DNA from: Bacteroidales bacterium
Lineage (GTDB): Bacteria > Bacteroidota > Bacteroidia > Bacteroidales > UBA932
Direction of reading: 5' to 3'
Assembly (NCBI GenBank): GCA_017961175.1
Contig: JAGCXV010000068.1
Location: 1-48,151 of the forward strand
Length of the DNA stretch: 48,151 bases
Positions 17,037-25,225 of this stretch are shown here, in pieces; position 1 is the stretch's first letter, and every line of letters begins with the position of its first letter. Under the pieces are notes generated by a model, which had not been told where the DNA came from, did not search any database, and saw only the letters and a program-made list of their open reading frames with translations. Both the position numbers and the translations under genes were made by a program.

Positions 17037-17321
17037 CTAATTCTGCAAAGACATCTGCTCCACCACCCAGTCTACGGCCGGGGCCGCGGGGCCGTCAGGT
17101 TCCAGAAGCTTTGCGTTCTTGTAGGCCTCAAGAGCCTGAGGGAAAAGTTTCTGGCGGCTGTACAGGTTACCGAGAAGGTACCAGGCGTAGGAATTTTTCG
17201 GCTCTTTCTTAAGCAGGGCGGAAAGGTTGGAGTGCGCCTCCTCGTTCCTGCCCTCCCGCATCAAAGCCTCAATCTCCACTGCGGTAATAATCCGGCTGAG
17301 TATATCCTTCTTGTCCTGCAC
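17037..17321 (-). CDS. Small tetratricopeptide-repeat protein at the end of the Rnf operon
   Basis: The 94-residue protein starts at GTG (17321), 11 bases after the rnfA stop; the first internal ATG (residue 21) would cut into the first helix. It carries one clear TPR pair: an EAHSNLSALLKKEPKNSYAWYLLGNLY unit in two overlapping helices and QALEAYKNAKLLEP. There is no signal peptide, so it should be cytoplasmic and act by protein binding. It is the last gene before a strong terminator and is therefore made with the Rnf subunits. A role in Rnf assembly is a hypothesis only. Confidence 0.78.
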   Translation of the reverse strand: MQDKKDILSRIITAVEIEALMREGRNEEAHSNLSALLKKEPKNSYAWYLLGNLYSRQKLFPQALEAYKNAKLLEPDGPAAPAVDWVVEQMSLQN

Positions 17322-17332
17322 AGGTCGCTGAG

Positions 17333-17950
17333 CTAAACGATTCCCTGGAATCCCATAAAGGCAAGAGCCAGAAGTCCTGCGGTTATCAGTGCGATCGGAG
17401 TGCCCTTAAGAGACTTCGGAACGTTGCTGAGTTCCAGCTGCTCCCTCATTCCGGCAAACAGTATGATGGCAATTCCGAAACCTATGGCAAGGCTCATGGA
17501 ATAAACCACGCTCTCCGCAAGATTCATCATGTGAGGCTCTCCTCCGAAGGAGAACTCCTTGGTAACAACTATCAGGGCAGCACCCAGAACGGCGCAGTTG
17601 GTAGTGATCAATGGCAGGAAGATACCCAGAGCCTGATAAAGCGTAGGGTTGATCTTCTTGAGGATGATTTCCACCATCTGTACCAGGGCGGCGATCACCA
17701 GGATGAAGACGATGGTCTGCATGAAGGTGATGTTGATTTCCCTGCCAAACCAGGTGTTGACAAGCACGTAATTCTGGATGAGGTATGTAACCAGGGTTGC
17801 AAGTCCCATGACCAGAATCAGCGCAAGGCTCATTCCGAAAGCGGTGGAGATCTTCTTGGAAACGCCCAGGAACGGGCAGATTCCGAGGAACTGGCTAAGT
17901 ACTACGTTGTTTACGAATACAGCCGTTATGATTATAATCAGATATTCCAT
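17333..17950 (-). CDS. rnfA: Rnf electron transport complex subunit A
   Basis: The 205-residue membrane protein has six predicted helices and the family signature NNVVLSQFLGICPFLG with the conserved cysteine that helps bind the membrane-embedded FeS cluster together with RnfE; a second motif TNCAVLGAAL is also present. RnfA and RnfE are inverted homologues forming the core of the ion pump. It lies 9 bases after rnfE. Confidence 0.97.
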   Translation of the reverse strand: MEYLIIIITAVFVNNVVLSQFLGICPFLGVSKKISTAFGMSLALILVMGLATLVTYLIQNYVLVNTWFGREINITFMQTIVFILVIAALVQMVEIILKKINPTLYQALGIFLPLITTNCAVLGAALIVVTKEFSFGGEPHMMNLAESVVYSMSLAIGFGIAIILFAGMREQLELSNVPKSLKGTPIALITAGLLALAFMGFQGIV

Positions 17951-17959
17951 AACCTATCC

Positions 17960-18547
17960 TTATTTTTTGTGAGCCTTAAGCTTGTTGAATATTACCATGA
18001 GATAACCCAGAACGATGAATGCTCCCGGAGCAAGAACAAACACGAGCATACCGTCTGATGAAGAGAACTTGTGGTCGAAAGCGGAAAGGTTTCCGAGGAC
18101 TTCCCTTACCAGACCGATGCAGGTCAGGGCGATGGTGAAGCCGATACCGGTTCCGATTCCGTCAAGCGCACTGTCTATGATGCCGTGCTTGTTGGCAAAG
18201 GCCTCGGCCCTGCCGAGCACGATGCAGTTAACCACGATCAACGGGATGAAGATTCCCAGAGTCTCGTAGAGTCCTGGCGTGAAGGCCTGCATAACCAGCT
18301 GGACTACAGTTACGAATGCAGCGATCACGACAATGTAGCAAGGTATCCTGACCTTGTTCGGGATTGCCGGAGCAAGGAGAGAGATAACTATGTTAGAACA
18401 CAACAGAACAGCCATTGTGGCCAGTCCCATACCCATACCGTTTATTGCAGAAGTGGTGGTTGCAAGCGTAGGGCACATACCCAGAACCAGAACGAAGGTC
18501 GGGTTGTTCTTGACAATACCGTCTATCAGATATTTGAACTTGCTCAT
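17960..18547 (-). CDS. rnfE: Rnf electron transport complex subunit E
   Basis: The 195-residue membrane protein shows NPTFVLVLGMCPTLA, with the cluster-binding cysteine, and VNCIVLGRAEAFA, matching RnfE. It has six predicted helices in inverted topology relative to RnfA. It is 3 bases after rnfG. Confidence 0.97.
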   Translation of the reverse strand: MSKFKYLIDGIVKNNPTFVLVLGMCPTLATTTSAINGMGMGLATMAVLLCSNIVISLLAPAIPNKVRIPCYIVVIAAFVTVVQLVMQAFTPGLYETLGIFIPLIVVNCIVLGRAEAFANKHGIIDSALDGIGTGIGFTIALTCIGLVREVLGNLSAFDHKFSSSDGMLVFVLAPGAFIVLGYLMVIFNKLKAHKK

Positions 18548-18550
18548 AAC

Positions 18551-19147
18551 TTACTTTTCCGTAGAAATATTGTTAAACACGTTTGCCGCAATCTGCATGG
18601 CATCGCAGAATGCCCTTGAGGATATGGTGGAAGCGGTGATGGCGTCAATGTCTCCGCCGTCTTTCTTGACGGAGATGTTGAGGCTGCCGTCCGTAAGGTT
18701 CTTTCCGTTCCACTGGGTGATGAACCCGCTCTTGGAGTCTGTGATCTTGGCGCCAAGGCCAGGAGTCTCTGAGTGGGAAATCACTGAAGTGTTGTAAACT
18801 GCACCGTCAGGAGTAAATCCGACCATTATGGTGAAAGGACCGCCGAATCCCTTGGTGGTAGTGCTCTCGACTGCATAGCCTACAATCTGGCCGCCCTTCT
18901 TTGCCGGATAAACCTTGTTGGTCTTTTCCGGAGCGTTAAGGTCTGCGATGATGTCCAGAGCCTCCTCGTAAGGATTGTTGTCAAATTCCGGAACAACTTC
19001 CTTGATGGCGTTGTTCTTCTTTGCTACCTCAGCGGCGCTTATAGGATCCTTGGTTACAGCGTAAACGACTGCAACGGCGGCGGATGCGCCCAGGCAAACC
19101 AGCGTGAGCACAAGCACCATGTTCAAGAGTGATGATTTGATAGCCAT
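18551..19147 (-). CDS. rnfG: Rnf electron transport complex subunit G
   Basis: The 198-residue protein has one N-terminal membrane helix and an FMN-binding domain. The flavinylation motif reads TAST at 171-174 instead of the usual SGAT; Thr174 is the likely FMN attachment site. Upstream GYAVESTTTKGFGGPF and SETPGLGAKI are typical RnfG blocks. FMN would be attached covalently by an ApbE-type transferase, which is not in this window. Its ATG shares one base with the rnfD stop. Confidence 0.96.
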   Translation of the reverse strand: MAIKSSLLNMVLVLTLVCLGASAAVAVVYAVTKDPISAAEVAKKNNAIKEVVPEFDNNPYEEALDIIADLNAPEKTNKVYPAKKGGQIVGYAVESTTTKGFGGPFTIMVGFTPDGAVYNTSVISHSETPGLGAKITDSKSGFITQWNGKNLTDGSLNISVKKDGGDIDAITASTISSRAFCDAMQIAANVFNNISTEK

Positions 19148-20175
19148 TACTTTTTCTGCGCCTCCTTCGCAAATCGTTTAGGTTGAATCTTGTTCAGAAG
19201 AGGAACGGTAGAGTTCATTATCAGTATCGCGAAGGAAACTCCTTCAGGATAAGCTCCAAATGTTCTGATAAGAACGGTGATGACACCGATTCCGATACCG
19301 AAGATCACCTGTCCCTTGGTTGTCATAGGAGATGTTACATAATCTGTAGCCATGAAGAAGGCTCCCAGCAGCAAACCTCCGTTGAGAACGTGGAATACAG
19401 GATCCAGATACTTGGAAGAATCGCCGAGATAAAGGGCTCCTGCAAATACAAATACGGTAAGGAGGATACTCAGCGATATCCAAGGCTTGATCACCCTTCT
19501 GCAAAGCAGGTAAATGAAGCCCAGAAGCAGGGCTACTGCAGAGAACTCGCCGGCGCTGCCTCCCATATTCGCAAACAGAAGCTGTGTATAGGAAAGACCC
19601 GGATTAGCCATAATCTCTTCCATAGCCACACCCTTTGCCAGCTGCTCCTTAACGAATCCCAGAGGAGTCGCTCCGCTGGTTGCGTCCAGGGCTGCGGCTG
19701 CAAAATCGGAGTTGCCGAACAGATATCCGCTCTCAGGAGCGTGGAATGCGGTTCCCGTCATAAGGACAGGGAAAGAAACCAGCAGAACCACGCGGGCTAC
19801 CAGAGCCGGATTGAAAAGATTCTGTCCCAGGCCGCCGAAGGTCATCTTGGCGATGCCTATTGCAACAAGAGCGCCGATAAGGATAAGCCACCAAGGAGAG
19901 CAGACCGGAAGGTTCAGGGCCAGAAGGACTCCCGTAACCACTGCGGAAAGGTCTCCCACGGTGCTTTTGTCCTTGAGCAAAAACTTCTGAATCAGGTACT
20001 CGAAAACGACACAGGCAAGTACGCTCACGCATACCAGATGTATCGCGCTCAGACCGAAGAACCAGATTGATACCAGTACGGCAGGAAGAAGTGCGATAAT
20101 CACATCCCCCATCAGCCTCCTGGTATTATCCTTCCCGTGAACGTGAGGGGAAGGAGAGACAATCAATGTATTCAT
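19147..20175 (-). CDS. rnfD: Rnf electron transport complex subunit D
   Basis: The 342-residue membrane protein begins IVSPSPHVHGKDNTRRLM, the RnfD/NqrB start motif, and has about nine helices. The covalent FMN site is SGATPLG with Thr170. Other family blocks are GGLGQNLFNPALVAR and FFMATDYVTSPMT. Together with RnfG it carries the flavins that pass electrons through the membrane part of the pump. Confidence 0.97.
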   Translation of the reverse strand: MNTLIVSPSPHVHGKDNTRRLMGDVIIALLPAVLVSIWFFGLSAIHLVCVSVLACVVFEYLIQKFLLKDKSTVGDLSAVVTGVLLALNLPVCSPWWLILIGALVAIGIAKMTFGGLGQNLFNPALVARVVLLVSFPVLMTGTAFHAPESGYLFGNSDFAAAALDATSGATPLGFVKEQLAKGVAMEEIMANPGLSYTQLLFANMGGSAGEFSAVALLLGFIYLLCRRVIKPWISLSILLTVFVFAGALYLGDSSKYLDPVFHVLNGGLLLGAFFMATDYVTSPMTTKGQVIFGIGIGVITVLIRTFGAYPEGVSFAILIMNSTVPLLNKIQPKRFAKEAQKK

Positions 20176-20216
20176 TTGTCGTACAATTTTAATTCATTAA
20201 CAATCCGCCTCCCCAA

Positions 20217-21548
20217 TTACTTCTTAGGACGGCTCTTCATAATCTTCATTACGGCTGCCTTGCTCTGGCGGATGGTATCCAGCAGAGGAATGAATGCCGG
20301 GCAGGTGAATGAACAGCATCCGCACTCGATGCAGTCGTAAACGTGGTGCTCCTCAAGCTCGTCCATGCGGGAAGCCCTTCCCAGCTTGTTCAGCAGATAA
20401 GGCTCCAGACCCATAGGGCAGGCACTTACGCACTTGCCGCAACGGATACAGTTGCTTTCTTCCTTTCTCTTTGTCTGTGCTTCCGTAAGGTAAAGTATTG
20501 AGGATGTTCCCTTGAGTGTAGGAGCGTCTACATTCACGATTGCCTTACCCATCATAGGGCCGCCGCTGATAAGCTTGGAGGCCTTCTCAGGTACTCCGCC
20601 GCTGTATTCCATGATGAAACTCAGAGGAGTTCCAACCCTGTGGATGAAGTTGCGCTGATGCTCCAGGCAATCTCCGGTTACTGTCATAATGCCCTCGAAC
20701 AGAGGCTTGTTCTTCTGGACGGCCTCGTAAACTGCAAAGGCGGTTCCCACATTCTGCACCACTGCGCCTGTATCTACAGGAAGTCCCATTGAAGGAACCT
20801 TCTTTCCGATTACAGCATCGATGAGCTGCTTCTCACCGCCCTGCGGATATTTCTTCTTGAGAGTAACTATCTCCACGCCCTTGTACTGAGGAGCCAGAGC
20901 CTTGAGTTTCTTGATTGCCTCAGGTTTGTTCTCCTCTATTCCGATGAAGCACTTGTCTACTCCGAGGGCCTTCATAAGGATGGTTCCACCGATGAGCACC
21001 TGCTCAGGCATCTCCATCATCACCCTATAGTCTGAAGTAAGATAAGGCTCGCACTCTGCGCCGTTGATAATCACGCAGGTAGGAGTGGCTGTAGGAGGAG
21101 GGGAAAGTTTTACGTTGGTAGGGAATGTAGCACCGCCCAGACCAACAACTCCGCAGGCCTTGATGCGGTCTACGATCTCCTTCTTCTCAAGCTTGATTTC
21201 ACGAACGATGTCCTCGGAGCGGTCGATGTCTTCCATCCACTCGTCTCCCTCGACATCTATGACTACGGCCTTGCCAGGTCTTCCGGCAAGATCCTTTACC
21301 ATTTCAATTGATTTTACGGTTCCGCTCACCGATGAGTGAACCGGAGCGGAAACAAAGCCGGTCGCATTGGCAATCAGCTGGCCGACCTTAACTTTATCCC
21401 CAACAGCCACGCATGGCTCTGCAGGAGCGCCAAGGTGCTGGCCCATAGAGATATAAACAGTCTTTGGCAGAGGCAATCTCTCTATTGCCGCATCCTTGCT
21501 GATCTTCTTGTCAGCAGGATGAACGCCACCCATTCTGAATGTTCTCAT
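20217..21548 (-). CDS. rnfC: Rnf electron transport complex subunit C
   Basis: The 443-residue subunit is the NADH-facing part. The N-terminus GGVHPADKKISKDA is characteristic, GLGGATFPTNVKL marks the nucleotide-binding fold, and two ferredoxin motifs CIRCGKCVSACP and CIECGCCSFTCP near residues 370-420 hold two 4Fe-4S clusters. It is shorter than the E. coli protein, which has a long disordered tail. It is 3 bases after rnfB. Confidence 0.97.
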   Translation of the reverse strand: MRTFRMGGVHPADKKISKDAAIERLPLPKTVYISMGQHLGAPAEPCVAVGDKVKVGQLIANATGFVSAPVHSSVSGTVKSIEMVKDLAGRPGKAVVIDVEGDEWMEDIDRSEDIVREIKLEKKEIVDRIKACGVVGLGGATFPTNVKLSPPPTATPTCVIINGAECEPYLTSDYRVMMEMPEQVLIGGTILMKALGVDKCFIGIEENKPEAIKKLKALAPQYKGVEIVTLKKKYPQGGEKQLIDAVIGKKVPSMGLPVDTGAVVQNVGTAFAVYEAVQKNKPLFEGIMTVTGDCLEHQRNFIHRVGTPLSFIMEYSGGVPEKASKLISGGPMMGKAIVNVDAPTLKGTSSILYLTEAQTKRKEESNCIRCGKCVSACPMGLEPYLLNKLGRASRMDELEEHHVYDCIECGCCSFTCPAFIPLLDTIRQSKAAVMKIMKSRPKK

Positions 21549-21551
21549 ACT

Positions 21552-22475
21552 CTAATCCTTTTTTTCAACCGGTATTTCAACTTTCTTTTCCTGTGGCTCG
21601 GCGACTGGTTTGGCCTGAGCTGGAGCGGCCGGTGCTGCAGGCTTTACCACTGCAGGGCGCGGAGGGAAGTTAACCTCGTGGATTGCTCCGGTCGGGCACT
21701 CAACCACGCACTTACGGCACATGCGGCACTTGGTGTAATCTATGTAAGCCAGGAAGTTCTCCACCGTAATGGCCTCGAACGGACAGGTCTTGGCGCATTT
21801 TCCGCAACCGATGCAGGCGGCAAGGCAAGCTTTCCTTGCAACGGCGCCCTTGTCCTGGTTACGGCAGGCAACATAAACCCTTCTGCCCTTAGGCCCCTTG
21901 TTGCGGAGTTCTATGATCTGCTTAGGGCAAGCCTTTGTGCAGGCTCCGCAGGCAGTACATTTCTCCTCGTCAACGACAGGAAGCCCCGTCTCGGGGTTGA
22001 TTTTGATAGCATCGAACTTGCAGACAGCCTCGCAGTCTCCCCTGCCAAGGCATCCGAAGCGGCAGTCAGTGTCACCGCCGTACAGAGAAGCAATCGTGGC
22101 ACAGGTGGCCAGACCGTCGTACACGGTGGTTTTCTTTCTCTTGTCGCAGGATCCGGAACATCTTACGACAGCGACCTGCGGATCCTTGGCCTCTATCGTC
22201 TGTCCCAGGGCCTCGGCAATCTTCTGCATTACAGGATTGCCTCCAACCGGACAGTGAATAGAACCAAGTCCTTCTTTTACAGCAGCTTCTGCAAAAGCCC
22301 TACAACCTGCCTTGCCGCAACCTCCGCAGTTGGCGCCAGGCAGCAGAGATTCTACGGTGTCGATCCGGGGATCTTCCTCCACCTTGAATTTCTGCGCAAC
22401 AATGTAGAGCACAATCGCCAGCAACAATCCCAGGATTGCCAATGTGGCGACAGTAAAGATAATTGTTGTATTCAT
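21552..22475 (-). CDS. rnfB: Rnf electron transport complex subunit B
   Basis: The 307-residue ferredoxin-like subunit has one N-terminal membrane helix, then the 4Fe-4S domain NCGGCGKAGCRAFAEA, a further cysteine set (CDKRKKT...CRFGCLGRGDCEAVC), and three or four ferredoxin-type motifs ending with CRMCRKCVVECPTGAI. This extended multi-cluster form is the one seen in anaerobes. A Pro/Ala/Lys/Glu-rich tail of about 45 residues follows (about 262-307). RnfB accepts electrons from ferredoxin. Confidence 0.97.
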   Translation of the reverse strand: MNTTIIFTVATLAILGLLLAIVLYIVAQKFKVEEDPRIDTVESLLPGANCGGCGKAGCRAFAEAAVKEGLGSIHCPVGGNPVMQKIAEALGQTIEAKDPQVAVVRCSGSCDKRKKTTVYDGLATCATIASLYGGDTDCRFGCLGRGDCEAVCKFDAIKINPETGLPVVDEEKCTACGACTKACPKQIIELRNKGPKGRRVYVACRNQDKGAVARKACLAACIGCGKCAKTCPFEAITVENFLAYIDYTKCRMCRKCVVECPTGAIHEVNFPPRPAVVKPAAPAAPAQAKPVAEPQEKKVEIPVEKKD

Positions 22476-22479
22476 TAAG

Positions 22480-22917
22480 TTAATTGTTAGTAGTCTCGTC
22501 TATCGGGGATAACGTAAAGCGGATACGGCGCCCTATTTTCCCCCTGAAAAGATACAGCACGAAGAAATAGACAGCTATAGCTCCCAGGATGGTAAGGCCC
22601 GTTGCCAATTCACTCATTCCCAAACGCTGCAAATATAACAAAAAGGTTACTAAAATGATTGCCGGAACCGCATAAACTATCCATACGGCCCTCATTCCGG
22701 CAGATTCCTTTATGTTGACGCTGACTTTGTCTCCGATTTTATAGCGGACAGGCCCGGAATCCTTGACTTCTATGACCTTGTCCACCATCTCAGAGGCCGA
22801 GCAAAGACCCCTGGCATGGCATGAAGAGCAAGCGCTGCGGGAGGTGATGCTGACCTTGTATCCGTCCTCCAGAACAGCGGAGACCACTCCGTCGTGACCT
22901 ATAATACCTTTCTGCAT
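22480..22917 (-). CDS. RseC/MucC-family protein
   Basis: The 145-residue protein has the RseC pattern: a small N-terminal beta domain with the cysteine motif CSSCHARGLC, followed by two membrane helices (about 75-95 and 100-120) and a basic C-terminus. RseC-type proteins are linked with Rnf/Rsx complexes that reduce SoxR or with sigma-E control in proteobacteria. Here it sits 4 bases before rnfB and is most likely an accessory of Rnf, perhaps for FeS or thiol status. Exact role unknown. Confidence 0.88.
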   Translation of the reverse strand: MQKGIIGHDGVVSAVLEDGYKVSITSRSACSSCHARGLCSASEMVDKVIEVKDSGPVRYKIGDKVSVNIKESAGMRAVWIVYAVPAIILVTFLLYLQRLGMSELATGLTILGAIAVYFFVLYLFRGKIGRRIRFTLSPIDETTNN

Positions 22918-22918
22918 T

Positions 22919-23707
22919 CTATTTGATCTTGGAAGTCAGGGGATATTTGTTGTTGGTAATGGAAGTCATCCTGCCCTGCACCCTTCCCACCAGAACCGGT
23001 GACTCGAAGAACACAGGGAACTTGTTCTCGTCGTCGGTGATCCACATATTCATGTCCTCCCTGCCGTCGAAAACGTTGCCGGCTACCACCTTGACCGCGA
23101 ATTTCATTGTCCTGAACGTTCCCAGGCCCTGGATCTTCTTGTTCTCCTTCCCCAGGTATATGAAATAGATGTTGTAGATTTCCTTGTCTATGGTAAACTC
23201 CAGAGGAACCTTCTTCCCTATCTGGCTGTCGTCGAAGGAAAGCGTCCTGCTCCTGAACAGCAGGGTCAGCATATCCATCGTGTTGGCCGTTCCCTTCAAA
23301 ATCGTGTCATAAGGAACCCTGTCATACTTCTGTGTGCTGGAGTTGATCGTATAGTTCTGATTGAATTTCAGGGTGTTCTTCATCCTGTACTTGCCTTCCG
23401 CAGCCTCACGGTAGAACCTGACAGGACGGAGGCTTTTCTCGGTGAACCGGGACTCGAACCTCTCCCTTACCTTGAAAAACATGTCGAAGAACTTGAATGT
23501 CTTGCCTGTAACCAGGACATTGTATCCCCCGTTGGAATATGTAAGAGTACAGGTGGCGTCGCCCACATCTGTAATGACTCCGCCCCAAGTGTAATTCAGA
23601 ACAAAGTGCATCTTCTCTCCATCCTGGAATGGATAGTTGTTGCTTTCCTGGGCAAATGCCTGGGAAAAAACAGCAATCAAGAATGCGAGAGCGACAAATC
23701 TTTTCAT
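22919..23707 (-). CDS. DUF3108-family exported protein
   Basis: The 262-residue protein has a signal peptide (to about residue 19, SQAFAQ) and matches DUF3108, recognisable from FQDGEKMHFVLNYTWGGVITDVGDA, the RVRERFES segment, and the late KKIQGLGTFRTMKFAV and WITDDENKFPV stretches. It is predicted to be periplasmic or outer-membrane associated, mostly beta. Function unknown. It ends one base before the RseC gene start, so it is clearly in the same transcript. Confidence 0.85.
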   Translation of the reverse strand: MKRFVALAFLIAVFSQAFAQESNNYPFQDGEKMHFVLNYTWGGVITDVGDATCTLTYSNGGYNVLVTGKTFKFFDMFFKVRERFESRFTEKSLRPVRFYREAAEGKYRMKNTLKFNQNYTINSSTQKYDRVPYDTILKGTANTMDMLTLLFRSRTLSFDDSQIGKKVPLEFTIDKEIYNIYFIYLGKENKKIQGLGTFRTMKFAVKVVAGNVFDGREDMNMWITDDENKFPVFFESPVLVGRVQGRMTSITNNKYPLTSKIK

Positions 23708-23719
23708 TTCCGTATGTTT

Positions 23720-25219
23720 TCAGTTAACGTCGTATTCATCTTCCGCGGTGATGCCGAAGTCTCCGTAGTCTCCACTGTTGATTCTGGATCCGAAAGACAG
23801 GCCGCCAGGAGGAGTGACAGGCTGGGCATAGGCATCGTTGCGGTCCACAAACTTCATCTGGTTTGCAAGGAACTTCAGTTCTACCTCACCGGTAGGTCCG
23901 TTACGGTGCTTTGCAATGATCACCTCAGTAAGTCCCTTCTCCACACTTATGTCTTCAAGCCCGTAATACTCAGGACGGTGCAGGAAGAGAACAATATCAG
24001 CATCCTGCTCGATGGCTCCGGACTCCCTCAAGTGCGTAAGCTGAGGTTTCTTCTGCCCTCCGGTAGAAGACTCCGCCTGACGGCTGAGCTGTGCCAGGGC
24101 TATCACCGGGACATTCAGTTCCTTTGCGATGGCCTTCAGGGAACGGGAGATTTCCGCAACCTCCTGCTCGCGGTTTCCCTTGAGCTCCTTGCTTCCCGTC
24201 ATCAGCTGCAGGTAGTCTATGATGAGTATCTTGACTCCGCTTGTCTTCACCAGACGGCGGGCCTTGGCCCTCAGGTCGGCGATAGAAAGTGACGGGGTGT
24301 CATCTATGTATATCGGAGCGTCTACCAGAGACTTCAGGCTATCTTCCAACTGGGTCCAGTCTGCCTGGGTCATCTTTACGCTTCCCTTTATCTTGTCTGA
24401 CGGCAGTCCGGATTCCGCAACCATAAGCCTCTCCAGCAACTGTGTAGGAGCCTGCTCCAGAGAGAAGAACGCTACAGGTATCTTGAAATCCACGGCCATG
24501 TTCCTTGCCATCGTGAGCACGAAGGCGGTCTTTCCCATACCAGGACGTCCGGCTATGATCACCAGGTCTGACGGATGCCATCCGTAGGTAACCTTGTCCA
24601 GCGCCATATATCCGCTCTGAAGGCCTGTCTGCCCACCTTTGCTCTGCATTTCCTCCAGACTGTCCAGCTTGGTCTTTATAATCTCCGCGATCGACTGCTC
24701 CTTGCGGCTCATGTTTTTCTCGGAGAGCTCGAACAGCCTCTGCTGTATGGTATTCAAAAGGTCATCCACAGACTCGGACTCGTCGTAGGATTTGCGGAGG
24801 GAGTCATTCGTAATGGAAATCATCTCCCTCTGGATGAACTTGTCCACCAGGATCTTGGCATAGTAGTTCACGTGAACTGCCGCTCCGATATCCGAGGTAA
24901 GGCGGGTCAGATAGTCAAGTCCTCCGGCAGCGTCAAAGTCTCCGTTGAACTTCAGGCGGTCAGCCACCGTCATCATATCCACCGGCTGGGAGGCGTTGCT
25001 GAGATTGCTGATTGCCTTGAATATCAACCTGTTCTCCGTCTTATAGAAGCACTCCTCCTGAAGCACTGTCATAAGCTCCTCCACTATATCCTGGTCCAAC
25101 ATCATCGCTCCAAGCACGGAAGCCTCCACTTCCGGTGCCTGCGGAACCTTCATCCCCTGCTGCAGGGCGGATACCTCGAGGTCCACCTCTCCTTTCCTGT
25201 TTCTGACTGTCTTTGCCAT
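23720..25219 (-). CDS. dnaB: Replicative DNA helicase
   Basis: The 499-residue protein has the DnaB N-terminal helical domain (PEVEASVLGAMMLDQDIVEE) and the RecA-type domain with Walker A GRPGMGKT at 224-231 and Walker B LIIDYLQLM. DnaB unwinds DNA at the replication fork as a hexamer and contacts primase. No intein is present. The start ATG at 25219 lies 6 bases after the aminotransferase stop. The position inside a transcript with the Rnf genes is unusual and may simply reflect dense packing. Confidence 0.98.
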   Translation of the reverse strand: MAKTVRNRKGEVDLEVSALQQGMKVPQAPEVEASVLGAMMLDQDIVEELMTVLQEECFYKTENRLIFKAISNLSNASQPVDMMTVADRLKFNGDFDAAGGLDYLTRLTSDIGAAVHVNYYAKILVDKFIQREMISITNDSLRKSYDESESVDDLLNTIQQRLFELSEKNMSRKEQSIAEIIKTKLDSLEEMQSKGGQTGLQSGYMALDKVTYGWHPSDLVIIAGRPGMGKTAFVLTMARNMAVDFKIPVAFFSLEQAPTQLLERLMVAESGLPSDKIKGSVKMTQADWTQLEDSLKSLVDAPIYIDDTPSLSIADLRAKARRLVKTSGVKILIIDYLQLMTGSKELKGNREQEVAEISRSLKAIAKELNVPVIALAQLSRQAESSTGGQKKPQLTHLRESGAIEQDADIVLFLHRPEYYGLEDISVEKGLTEVIIAKHRNGPTGEVELKFLANQMKFVDRNDAYAQPVTPPGGLSFGSRINSGDYGDFGITAEDEYDVN

Positions 25220-25225
25220 AAAAAT

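Noticed and set aside
23720-25219. Intein in dnaB, as in some bacteria
   Set aside because: Walker A and B are continuous and length is normal.
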